From Ophiodon elongatus (lineage: Eukaryota; Chordata; Actinopteri; Perciformes; Hexagrammidae), in assembly GCA_016806645.1 (NCBI GenBank), contig JACSYO010001818.1, positions 3,750,001-3,814,000 on the forward strand: a stretch of 64,000 nucleotides of DNA. The letters run 5' to 3'. The position numbers were made by a program, and so were the translations under genes. The notes beneath the pieces were generated by a model, which saw only the letters and a program-made list of their open reading frames with translations, had not been told where the DNA came from and searched no databases. Shown here one piece after another: positions 13,180 to 23,831 of the stretch (position 1 is its first letter; every line of letters begins with the position of its first letter).

Positions 13180-14139
13180 GTATATATATAAATAAGCATA
13201 CGTACGTGTACAGGGAATAAAAGGGAGAAAAAAAATCAAATGGTTTTTAAGATGCTTTTTAAAGATGGCCTGTGATGGATCACATAACTCAAGCAATAAT
13301 CAAGAGTCTGTTATTCTACACACAGTTTATTTGGTCCACACAGCTACAGTAAAATTGATGTAGTTTCAGACACCACCCTAATATAGGTTCTACTTTCACA
13401 AAGGTTACAATCTTGAGTATTGTTTTAGAGTCTAAAACCATAAAGTAAATATCTCTCTAAATTATTTGTTGACATAGACTGCTCAAGACAACAGCTTTAA
13501 AGTGAAATAAATCACCTCACATTTGTTGGTTTTGCCTTTTAATGATGAAAATAATTATATAAATAATACTAAAAACAATGTTGCGAAAACTTTAAAAGTC
13601 CAAATGTTTATGTTTTACTACATATAATTCACACCACGCCGAATACTGTATCAGAAGAATTATGCTGTTTTTATGCTACTCCATATATATATATGTATAT
13701 ATATATATACTGCTCCCTTAGGTGATCTCTTGGACCGGGCCACGTTTTTCACCTACCTCAGGCACATTTCTTTTTGTATTTGGAAGCGGCACTGTGTCTC
13801 CTGTAGTCCACTGAAATTGAAATATATAGCACTTGAATTAAAATATACAATAACCCTAAACCAAAGACACAACATTGAGTGTTTGCATAATAGTCTTTTG
13901 TTTCTGCTTTTTTTTCCAGTTCTGCAAGGTCATTGACACAAGATTTCCAACTAAGCAGCAAAATGATCAATAAACCTGTTTCATAGAGACGGCAGCAGTA
14001 TGATGAATGCTCCATAATAAATGCAAATGTTCCCTTTTTAGTAAATCTGGGAAAAGCCACCATCTTAACACACTGTCTTACCGAGGCTGCGAGGATGAAT
14101 CCCACCAAACACAGCAGTGTAACTCCTCTCATCTTGATC
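6764..14139 (-). CDS. Uncharacterised secreted repeat-exon protein, gene copy B (complete in outline)
   Basis: Family not recognised. Predicted minus-strand exons: 14,082-14,139 (leader end plus signal peptide MRGVTLLCLVGFILAAS); 13,757-13,810 (WTTGDTVPLPNTKRNVPE); 12,773-12,829 (ending TITNSS); 11,853-11,915 (WSRYVTMDSGG...); 11,012-11,080 and 10,171-10,239 (both GQPELRIPMSSGDL...NNTNSST); the LINE in the next intron; 7,111-7,149 (VPEKSDPDNKSEE); 6,829-6,900 (begins WNGTWQPNDN, ends DGEDTQ); 6,764-6,781 (GKTEK then TGA). Together about 163 residues, all phase-0 joins. The product is rich in Asn/Ser/Thr/Gly and acidic residues, with several N-glycosylation sequons and an SEE kinase-type site. 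Layout (untranslated first exon, intron just before the ATG, tiny phase-0 exons) resembles SCPP mineralisation genes, but sequence homology is not shown. Confidence 0.6.
7341..7378. repeat. (CA)n microsatellite
   Basis: An interrupted CA run of about 38 bp lies between the LINE copy B 3' end and the 39-bp exon of the secreted-protein gene. It creates a spurious VCVCVC open frame on the minus strand. Confidence 0.95.
7603..9957 (-). mobile_element. APE-type LINE, copy B, about 2.35 kb, frame-disrupted
   Basis: This is a near-identical copy of the LINE at 1-1,903, here with its 3' end. In minus-strand order it has endonuclease segments (9,320-9,820 and 9,097-9,366, shifted in frame near 9,340). 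Reverse transcriptase follows: VVVPIFKKGDRR and EEQCGFRPG (8,328-8,630), FVDLEKAFDRVP motif A and QGCPLSP motif B (8,007-8,324), and an FADD catalytic motif near 8,000 in a different frame. The tail ends in the ATGGAT-type simple sequence typical of many fish LINEs. The frame changes make it inactive. It lies in an intron of the secreted-protein gene in the same orientation. No clear target-site duplication flanks it. Confidence 0.88.
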
Positions 14140-14340
14140 CTGAATTAGCCTCCTTTCTGTTCAAACACCTGCCTTATAGTGGCCATGTCAGTAGGTGGAG
14201 TCTATTACACAATATGTACTAATTTAGGATAACATCAAAGTCCAAAGGGTCTTATTTGTTAGCAGATGTGAAATCGCTTACTCACACAAAAACAACTGAT
14301 TAATCGTTTTGTCTGTAGAATGTTATAATTTAGTGAACGA
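8055..14340. repeat. Segmental tandem duplication, copy B
   Basis: This is the second copy of the approximately 8 kb unit: LINE, three exon-intron repeats, 5' exons and upstream region of the secreted-protein gene. At about 14,341 it gains roughly 480 bp that copy A lacks between matching flanks. It then rejoins copy A-like sequence at 14,820-14,970 before continuing into 1.79 kb sub-repeats. The near identity, including introns, implies recent duplication or continuing gene conversion. Confidence 0.93.
9972..12140. repeat. Tandem exon-intron repeats of 841 bp, copy B (three units)
   Basis: Units start near 9,972, 10,813 and 11,654. Units 1 and 2 are almost identical and both encode the GQPELRIP exon, whereas copy A has GQPELRIP and EQPKLQMSFP at the same places. 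Homogenisation within copy B, or loss of the second type, is implied. Confidence 0.88.
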
Positions 14341-15170
14341 TATCCATTAAGATTTCCCAGAGCCCAAGATGACGTCTCCAAATTCCTTGTTTTATCCAAA
14401 CGTCAAGCTAATACCCAAATATGTTCAGTTTACTCTCACATGTCACAAAGAAAAGCAGGAAATCTTCACATTTGAGAAGCTTAAATTTGGACAATATTAA
14501 GCATTTTTGATTTAAGGAGGACAAAAATGATTATCAGTGTAGGTAGAGATTATTTTTCATCAACTATACTCGTCTATTGTAATGAAAAGAGAAGAACCTA
14601 ATAAACTAAAGGGATCGTTGAGAATAATGTCATGTCCTAATTTTTAAACTGAAAGTGGGTATTAGTGCACAGTGTCCAGAAAAATAAATTTTGGCCACAG
14701 CCTCGTTCTGCACTCTGCCCCAAGTCTATTTATCTGATGAAGATGCAATGCTGATGCATTTTGTGAGAATAGTTGTCAATTTTGTTAAATGGTAGATAAA
14801 TTATTGAAATTGAACTAATCTTTTTCGACCCCAAAGGTTTACTGACCTAAAGATAACCGAATTAGGAAAGGAAAGGACATTTACATGTAATAGTTTTGAT
14901 AAAATGTTTAATAAATGAAGCAGTAGCAGAACGTCGATAAGTCCTAATGGCTGCTTTTCTTCATCAGAACTCAAATTTTCATCAGATATAAAGAGACATT
15001 AGTTGTAGTTTAAATCTGTTAATCCTACTCTGCAGCAGCCTTCGCCTCACTTTTTGTTTGAATTGGAGAAGTTTCACCGAAACAAATGAAACTGACACCA
15101 TTACCATGAATATTTGACACTTTCTATATTTGGACTTCCAAAAACGCCCCCTCCCACAAAGAATACCCAC

Positions 15171-15924
15171 CGTTGATGAGTTTGTGTTGTTAAAGGTCAA
15201 ACCACCACTGTCCATCGTTACATATCTTGACCTCTACTGATCTCTAAATTATTTGTTGACATAGACTGCTCAAGACAACAGCTTTAAAGTGAAATAAATC
15301 ACCTCACATTTGTTGGTTTTGCCTTTTAATGATGAAAATAATTATATAAATAATACTAAAAACAATGTTGCGAAAACTTTAAAAGTCCAAATGTTTATGT
15401 TTTACTACATATAATTCACACCACGCCGAATACTGTATCAGAAGAATTATGCTGTTTTTATGCTACTCCATATATATATGTATATATATATATACTGCTC
15501 CCTTAGGTGATCTCTTGGACCGGGCCACGTTTTTCACCTACCTCAGCCATATTTGTTTCTGTATTTGGAAGCGGCACTGTGTCTCCTGTAGTCCACTGAA
15601 ATTGAAATATATAGCACTTGAATTAAAATATACAATAACCCTAAACCAAAGACACAACATTGAGTGTTTGCATAATAGTCTTTTGTTTCTGCTTTTTTTT
15701 CCAGTTCTGCAAGGTCATTGACACAAGATTTCCAACTAAGCAGCAAAATGATCAATAAACCTGTTTCATAGAGACGGCAGCAGTATGATGAATGCTCCAT
15801 AATAAATGCAAATGTTCCCTTTTTAGTAAATCTGGGAAAAGCCACCATCTTAACACACTGTCTTACCGAGGCTGCGAGGATGAATCCCACCAAACACAGC
15901 AGTGTAACTCCTCTCATCTTGATC
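15171..15924 (-). pseudogene. Partial copy C of the secreted-protein gene (first exons plus one repeat exon)
   Basis: It has the signal-peptide exon (15,867-15,924), the second exon (15,542-15,595; ends PNTETNMAE) and one NNTNSST exon (15,171-15,233), all minus strand. The last exon has lost about 150 bp containing its normal CAG acceptor. Only a cryptic TAG acceptor, giving RSRYVTMDSGG, remains in frame. No 3' exons of its own follow before the next signal-peptide exon at 14,139. It may be a dead fragment, or an alternative 5' end splicing into copy B. Confidence 0.5.
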
Positions 15925-16955
15925 CTGAATTAGCCTCCTTTCTGTTCAAACACCTGCCTTATAGTGGCCATGTCAGTAGGTGGAGTCTATTACACAATAT
16001 GTACTAATTTAGGATAACATCAAAGTCCAAAGGGTCTTATTTGTTAGCAGATGTGAAATCGCTTACTCACACAAAAACAACTGATTAATCGTTTTGTCTG
16101 TAGAATGTTATAATTTAGTGAACGATATCCATTAAGATTTCCCAGAGCCCAAGATGACGTCTCCAAATTCCTTGTTTTATCCAAACGTCAAGCTAATACC
16201 CAAATATGTTCAGTTTACTCTCACATGTCACAAAGAAAAGCAGGAAATCTTCACATTTGAGAAGCTTAAATTTGGACAATATTAAGCATTTTTGATTTAA
16301 GGAGGACAAAAATGATTATCAGTGTAGGTAGAGATTATTTTTCATCAACTATACTCGTCTATTGTAATGAAAAGAGAAGAACCTAATAAACTAAAGGGAT
16401 CGTTGAGAATAATGTCATGTCCTAATTTTTAAACTGAAAGTGGGTATTAGTGCACAGTGTCCAGAAAAATAAATTTTGGCCACAGCCTCGTTCTGCACTC
16501 TGCCCCAAGTCTATTTATCTGATGAAGATGCAATGCTGATGCATTTTGTGAGAATAGTTGTCAATTTTGTTAAATGGTAGATAAATTATTGAAATTGAAC
16601 TAATCTTTTTCGACCCCAAAGGTTTACTGACCTAAAGATAACCGAATTAGGAAAGGAAAGGACATTTACATGTAATAGTTTTGATAAAATGTTTAATAAA
16701 TGAAGCAGTAGCAGAACGTCGATAAGTCCTAATGGCTGCTTTTCTTCATCAGAACTCAAATTTTCATCAGATATAAAGAGACATTAGTTGTAGTTTAAAT
16801 CTGTTAATCCTACTCTGCAGCAGCCTTCGCCTCACTTTTTGTTTGAATTGGAGAAGTTTCACCGAAACAAATGAAACTGACACCATTACCATGAATATTT
16901 GACACTTTCTATATTTGGACTTCCAAAAACGCCCCCTCCCACAAAGAATACCCAC

Positions 16956-17711
16956 CGTTGATGAGTTTGTGTTGTTAAAGGTCAAACCACCACTGTCCAT
17001 CGTTACATATCTTGACCTCTACTGATCTCTAAATTATTTGTTGACATAGACTGCTCAAGACAACAGCTTTAAAGTGAAATAAATCACCTCACATTTGTTG
17101 GTTTTGCCTTTTAATGATGAAAATAATTATATAAATAATACTAAAAACAATGTTGCGAAAACTTTAAAAGTCCAAATGTTTATGTTTTACTACATATAAT
17201 TCACACCACGCCGAATACTGTATCAGAAGAATTATGCTGTTTTTATGCTACTCCATATATATATATGTATATATATATATACTGCTCCCTTAGGTGATCT
17301 CTTGGACCGGGCCACGTTTTTCACCTACCTCAGGCACATTTCTTTTTGTATTTGGAAGCGGCACTGTGTCTCCTGTAGTCCACTGAAATTGAAATATATA
17401 GCACTTGAATTAAAATATACAATAACCCTAAACCAAAGACACAACATTGAGTGTTTGCATAATAGTCTTTTGTTTCTGCTTTTTTTTCCAGTTCTGCAAG
17501 GTCATTGACACAAGATTTCCAACTAAGCAGCAAAATGATCAATAAACCTGTTTCATAGAGACGGCAGCAGTATGATGAATGCTCCATAATAAATGCAAAT
17601 GTTCCCTTTTTAGTAAATCTGGGAAAAGCCACCATCTTAACACACTGTCTTACCGAGGCTGCGAGGATGAATCCCACCAAACACAGCAGTGTAACTCCTC
17701 TCATCTTGATC
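16956..17711 (-). pseudogene. Partial copy D of the secreted-protein gene
   Basis: The structure matches copy C: signal-peptide exon 17,654-17,711, second exon 17,329-17,382 (TKRNVPE version, as in copy B), and NNTNSST exon 16,956-17,018 with the same damaged acceptor. It is part of the 1.79 kb tandem repeat. Coding potential of the first two exons is intact, but a complete gene cannot be assembled from this unit alone. Confidence 0.5.
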
Positions 17712-18742
17712 CTGAATTAGCCTCCTTTCTGTTCAAACACCTGCCTTATAGTGGCCATGTCAGTAGGTGGAGTCTATTACACAATATGTACTAATTTAGG
17801 ATAACATCAAAGTCCAAAGGGTCTTATTTGTTAGCAGATGTGAAATCGCTTACTCACACAAAAACAACTGATTAATCGTTTTGTCTGTAGAATGTTATAA
17901 TTTAGTGAACGATATCCATTAAGATTTCCCAGAGCCCAAGATGACGTCTCCAAATTCCTTGTTTTATCCAAACGTCAAGCTAATACCCAAATATGTTCAG
18001 TTTACTCTCACATGTCACAAAGAAAAGCAGGAAATCTTCACATTTGAGAAGCTTAAATTTGGACAATATTAAGCATTTTTGATTTAAGGAGGACAAAAAT
18101 GATTATCAGTGTAGGTAGAGATTATTTTTCATCAACTATACTCGTCTATTGTAATGAAAAGAGAAGAACCTAATAAACTAAAGGGATCGTTGAGAATAAT
18201 GTCATGTCCTAATTTTTAAACTGAAAGTGGGTATTAGTGCACAGTGTCCAGAAAAATAAATTTTGGCCACAGCCTCGTTCTGCACTCTGCCCCAAGTCTA
18301 TTTATCTGATGAAGATGCAATGCTGATGCATTTTGTGAGAATAGTTGTCAATTTTGTTAAATGGTAGATAAATTATTGAAATTGAACTAATCTTTTTCGA
18401 CCCCAAAGGTTTACTGACCTAAAGATAACCGAATTAGGAAAGGAAAGGACATTTACATGTAATAGTTTTGATAAAATGTTTAATAAATGAAGCAGTAGCA
18501 GAACGTCGATAAGTCCTAATGGCTGCTTTTCTTCATCAGAACTCAAATTTTCATCAGATATAAAGAGACATTAGTTGTAGTTTAAATCTGTTAATCCTAC
18601 TCTGCAGCAGCCTTCGCCTCACTTTTTGTTTGAATTGGAGAAGTTTCACCGAAACAAATGAAACTGACACCATTGCCATGAATATTTGACACTTTCTATA
18701 TTTGGACTTCCAAAAACGCCCCCTCCCACAAAGAATACCCAC

Positions 18743-18805
18743 CGTTGATGAGTTTGTGTTGTTAAAGGTCAAACCACCACTGTCCATCGTTACATATCTT
18801 GACCT
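18743..18805 (-). pseudogene. Orphan NNTNSST exon at the right end of the array
   Basis: This is a third copy of the acceptor-damaged exon (MDSGGLTF then NNTNSST, donor GTGGGT retained) with no signal-peptide exon upstream. Sequence beyond it (18,815-19,400) is a diverged relative of 4,050-4,700, so the array continues as decayed remnants toward kif9. Confidence 0.5.
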
Positions 18806-18814
18806 CTACTGATT

Positions 18815-19940
18815 AGTTTGATTCTTAAAAGAAATATACAAATTAAAAGTATTTCTGTACTTGTTTTACATCAGAGTAGTATAAATATACATATTGAAAT
18901 CAATATGGAAGCAAAGAAATACCATTCTAATTTGAATTTTGTAACCAAATACCTAAATAGTGAAATTTAATTCCTACATCATTTATAGTATTAGAATATT
19001 TTATATTGAAAACAATCTCATACATTTAGGGCATTGTAAGTAACATTTAAGCTATTGCAAGAAAATGAGAACTACAGAACATTGGCAGTTAATATTTCCT
19101 TTTTGAGATTTTATTCATCTATTCATTGACTTTTGATTTCAAACGTATATTTATTGTTATTTATTGACCTTGGTATTTTTTTGTTAACAGCCTACGGGTT
19201 TTAAAGGAAGGTCCTGTAAGGACTGTTGGACAAATCGTTATCCATAAACACTATTGTCAGTCAAAACTGTTCCTACCCCGGACTTTGTGCCGGACCAAAT
19301 AGTATTTTTTTAAACTAGCAGGCAACATAAAAAACCCTCCTCTCACTTCAGGAAACCAGAGATCTTGTAAATGTAAACATAACATTTTATGTTTCCAAGA
19401 AAACTCCACAGGGCATCTTTAATCTTTGCATAGAGGTCATATTAGCTGAAAAAAATTGTTTATTCATACAAGTTACGCTCAAAATGTTTTTTTTTTATAA
19501 TTTAGAAAATCACTTTTTTTTAAAGACAGGTAATTGGAAACACCTTTTTAATTTACTTAATTTTTAGATTTACAGTATTTAAATTGCATTATTTAAATCC
19601 AAATTAAAGTAATAAGTGCATTAAGACTCAAATGCATAAATTAATCAATTCATTCATAAATTCAAGGCTGAGTTGTCATACTAGTTGTTGGGCAGTTTTT
19701 CAAATACAAAATGTATAATCGACCACTTAAAGAAGAAGCCTCCATAAAAGATGGGAGTGTTGATGGAAGAAACAAAAAGTCAAATCAAAACAGATTTTTT
19801 AAAGAATAATTTTAATTTACATTCAGTAATTTACTAAATAAGACATAATGATGAAATACAATTAGTATTGACGTGTTTGAGAAAAAATTACTCATAATTA
19901 TTGTTAATTGTATATTTAAATTTGAGTGTGACTGAAAAGA
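18815..19940. other. AT-rich intergenic region with decayed array remnant
   Basis: The first 600 bp resemble 4,050-4,700 with many changes, including insertion of a T run. From 19,430 to 19,940 the sequence is strongly AT-rich and I see no exon, RNA gene or recognisable repeat. It separates the minus-strand array from the plus-strand kif9 promoter. Confidence 0.6.
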
Positions 19941-19944
19941 GTTG

Positions 19945-20179
19945 CACAATGCGCGCCGCCTCTGTCACAGCGTGCGCGCTCGCGATGGTTACCATGACGC
20001 TGAATGGCAACCACAGACGGCGGCCACGGAAGATGGTAAGAGTGAGTTGAAATGACCGATTCTCCCCTTAAAAAAAAACCCTCCTCCGAGTAGTTCATGT
20101 GGATTTAGTTGAACTATTTAGAGTGAGACGCAGCGTGACTTGAGCTGTGTTGTCGTCGTGTTTCTGGGTGAAAGGCGGC
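19945..20179 (+). promoter_or_regulatory. kif9 CpG-rich promoter and 5' UTR with RFX-like half-sites
   Basis: GC/CpG content rises sharply out of an AT-rich background just before the kif9 start. GTTACC at 19,988-19,993 and GGCAAC at 20,006-20,011 are the two half-sites of an X-box (RFX) palindrome, but with a wider spacer than the canonical site. RFX factors drive ciliary genes, which fits kif9. The transcription start is not visible from sequence alone. Confidence 0.5.
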
Positions 20180-23100
20180 ATGAAGGCGCACAGCGGCGGC
20201 AGCGAGGTCGGGGTGTTCGTCCGGGTCCGACCGACGGCGAACTTCTCCCGTGACGTCATCGAGTGTCTTCCCGACGGACAGGTGACGTAATAATACCGCT
20301 CACCTGAGTTAATTGGGTTACTGTTGAGACGCAATTAAATCACAAGGAGGAGCCGGTAAGAAACTCAAGTTTGGGTGACTTTTAACTTCCAGTTCGTTTT
20401 AATGTTATTTAAACAAGGCCACTGTTTGGTTTTAAATGCTTAATGTTCAACATACCAAACTATATTTCCCAAATAATTAGCAAGTCAACACTAGTTTAAA
20501 ACTGTGAATCTGATTGAAAAGTAAAGCTAAGCCCGAATGGTGCAACCCATGAAGCATTAACTAGACCCACGTTTATCATGCTTTTGTCAACTTCCACAAA
20601 CCTAACCATTTTAACCTTCAATCTTTTTTACATGGCAAACAATTTGATGTGGCATAACATTGATTGACATATTGATTACCAGGTGTGTAGTTCCAGGGCC
20701 CTGATATTATGTATGATCGCTAACTGGGGCAATTAAATGGACTACAGCCATCATTAATGGTATTACTTAGACCTGTTGCCTTATTGAGTAATCAGAAAAT
20801 ACATCTTTTTATATCAATTTATCTTTCTTTTGTTGGGGGCTGAGTCAGATTTGAACATTTGCTAGTTCTTTTCGTCTTCTTTGAGAGTAAATTGAATATC
20901 TTAGGGTATGGACTGTTGGTTGTAGAAGACACCCCTTTGCTCTTTGTCACAGACCAGACAATTAATTCAGTAATCAAGAAAGTAAATGACAGATTATTTC
21001 AAAATCATAGTAACCCTGGTTGCGACCCTACATGCACGTATAGTCAGTTGTCAGTTGTCAGTTTTTTGGGTATACAGAGTTAAAATGAATGCAGTATAAT
21101 ATATCAGCACTGCTATTAATCCTGCCTTCATGAGGACTATGATTTTAATTTGTTTATGGCACAAAATGTTGTTTTTTCCTTTTAATGTATTACCTATTGA
21201 ATCAATATTCCATTAAGATAAAGATTGAGTCATTAAATTATCTCACTGTTTATTGTCCAAGACGTTTTGACCTTTAATTTATTCATAAAAGTGTTTGAAC
21301 TGCGTCACATCCGTATCCTTAATGGATAACCTTACTCCAAATATTGACATATTTGCCAGATTTTTTGTGCTTGAAAATAATTCTGGTGTTTGGTGTCCAC
21401 TCAAATATACTCAAAAACGTAGTTTTGTGTGTTTTCCCCCTCAGACGGTTAACATCCATCCCAGGAAAGACTCCAGAAAGCCCCAGGACACCAGGAAAAG
21501 TCAGCTGAGCTATTGGTCGTTCCGGCTGGATGGCGTCCTGCAGGATGTTTCCCAGGAGGAGTTGTATGCCCGAGTGTGCCGACGGGTGGTACTGGGAGCA
21601 CTGGATGGCTATAATGGTAGATCCTTTAAAACTAACAGTGTGTAGTAAAGTATTAATACCAGCTATAAGCACATTCACATTCATACGGTCTACAGGGCTG
21701 TAGGTTTGTTTTTATTTCTTCACAGCCACTAAAAGGGCCCAAATTTCCCAAATGATACGAATGAAAGTGTTTCGTCTAATTTTGGAGATTTTCGTGATCG
21801 TATAGTGTCTTCTGTTGTGTGTTTTTCAGGTACCGTGATGTGTTTTGGGCAGACGGGTGCGGGAAAGACCTACACCATGACAGGATCTACAGAAACATAC
21901 AAGCAGCGTGGCGTCATTCCTCGGGCCCTTCAGGAGGTAGCTCGCATCATGTGAAAATGTTTATCTCTGAAACACCCTGACAGCTCCATTTTAAGTAAAT
22001 ATGTTGTTTTTTTTTTTTTATTTTAAATTAAATCTCTAATATGGCGTTCAGGTGTTTCGGGAGGTGGAGAAAAAGACTGCGCACTCCTTCTCTGTGCACC
22101 TGTCCTACCTGGAGATCTACAACGAGACCCTGGTGGACCTGCTGCCATCGCCGCAGGGCTCACCACACCCATCGCCTCATGGCATGGTGGTGATGGAGGA
22201 GCCGGGAAGAGGGGTGTTCATCAGAGGGCTGTCTCTTCATCCTGTCCACAGTGAGGAGGAGGCTCTCAACCTGCTGTTTGAGGTGTGGTCTGATGTTTAC
22301 GGCCGTAAAAAAACCTGTTGATTTGAAGAATGAATTCACTTTCAATTAAGTAATGATTAAAGTTAAAGCACAGAATTAAGATGTTTTAATGCTTCAGACT
22401 GTTGTTCCAAACGTTGAGTATCATCTTTTATTTTCTATATTGTTCCCACAGAGAGCCCTCTGCTCATGTAGCAGGCCACACTCGTTACTTCCTTTATCCC
22501 TGTGGAGAAAATACAACCAGAAATTTGGATGCAGAATGCAATTTCATTTAATTAAAATTGTATTTTATTGCGCCGTTGTTTAATGTTTTTTTTTGCCCAG
22601 TTTTATGAAGAAATAGAGGTTGTTTTTTTCTAAAAAAGCAAAAAATCTTTTCATGCTTAATGTTCTGTAATCAGTTTTGGTTGACTAGGGTGGGAGCAGT
22701 GTAATTCCCATGATTTTTATGGACGATAAATTGAAAATGTAACCATGATAAAGCTGTTCTTTCTTTACTCAGGGTGAGTTGAATCGAATTATTGGATCAC
22801 ATGCCTTGAACAAGAACTCCTCCAGGTCCCACTGTATCTTCACTGTGCATATAGAGGTATTCCCTTTGGAGGTTACTGCTATGTTCGTTTGTTTTTTTAC
22901 TGTGGTGTTGGTGCTCAAACATGCCTTTTCCCTGCATGCGGTTTTTAAGTAGGAGAAAATGTCTTTCTTGATTCCAGTCTCGCTCACATACTCTGCCTGA
23001 TGCCAAGTACGTCACCTCCAAGCTGAACCTGGTGGATTTGGCTGGCTCAGAGAGGCTGGGAAAGACTGGGGTGAGTTTGAGAATGTCTGACTTCACTAAT

Positions 23101-23831
23101 GGAGATATTTATGCTGAAAAGCCATTAAAAGGTGCCTTTTAACACTCGTAACACAAGGTACATAAGGTTATGTCCAGGTGGGATGTTAAAATTCTATTCA
23201 ATTTAAAAGGTATATTAATATAAATTCTTGGCTTCTTGATCCTCCAGTCAAAGTTAAAAATAAGCTTTTCTCTATGATTTGTCATGTAACATTATCTTTT
23301 TTTCTTCTTCATTTCACCTTTCTGTTCTTTCAGACGGAGGGTCAAATGTTCAAGGAAGCGATGTATATCAACAAGTCGTTGTCTTTCCTGGAGCAGGCCA
23401 TCCTGGCCCTGGCAGACCATCGCAGAGACCACGTTCCCTTCAGACAGACTAAACTCACTCATGCCCTCAAAGACTCTCTAGGTGAGCCTCGGGTTTTTAA
23501 CAATGATATGAGCTTATATTTGGAAGTTTAAGTGGTCCTTTTCTCTTTTGTAAGACTGGTATAATAAACTGCAGTTGTCCATCTCCGTAGGAGGGAACTG
23601 CAACACTGTGCTTGTGGCCAACATCTATGGTGAGGCTGCACAGATGGAAGAAACGGTAAGTAGTGGAATATATGTCATAAATCAAAAAGCAGTGTCTGTC
23701 TTTCTGCCCGTGGTCTCCTATCAGCTCTGGATGATAATCAATATTCTTTGCAGCTCTCTACTTTGCGTTTTGCCAGCAGAATGAAGTGCGTCCGGACAAA
23801 CCATGCTGTTAATGAATACAACGATCCAGCA
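20180..23831 (+). other. kif9: kif9 exons 1-9: motor domain
   Basis: Exon map: 20,180-20,281; 21,445-21,616; 21,830-21,936 (P-loop); 22,052-22,282; 22,773-22,856 (switch I); 22,978-23,070 (switch II); 23,334-23,481 (SLSFLEQAI, FRQTKLT); 23,591-23,655; 23,754-23,831 (LSTLRFASRMKCV). All have AG/GT boundaries and joining phases agree. Intron 1 (1.16 kb) and intron 4 (0.49 kb) show no other recognisable feature. Confidence 0.9.

Larger units (their letters stand above)
13454..18812. repeat. Three tandem 1.79 kb repeats carrying the gene's first exons
   Basis: Units are about 13,454-15,240, 15,241-17,025 and 17,026-18,812. They are nearly identical except for (TA)n length and a few exon bases. 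Each holds exon 2, the signal-peptide exon, about 0.9 kb of presumed upstream sequence, and one NNTNSST exon. The junction joins the start of that exon to an intron and removed its normal acceptor. The unit was evidently made by unequal recombination between two gene copies. Confidence 0.9.

Noticed and set aside
13758..14132. 124-codon continuous frame starting MRGVTLLCLVGFILAAS
   Set aside because: The signal peptide is real but a GTAAGA donor follows it directly. The remainder is intron that merely lacks stops.
6764..14139. Firm assignment of the array gene as an SCPP (mineralisation) gene
   Set aside because: Only exon architecture matches. I recognise no SCPP sequence, and the neighbours (kif9, scrib) are not the SCPP neighbours I know of (sparcl1).
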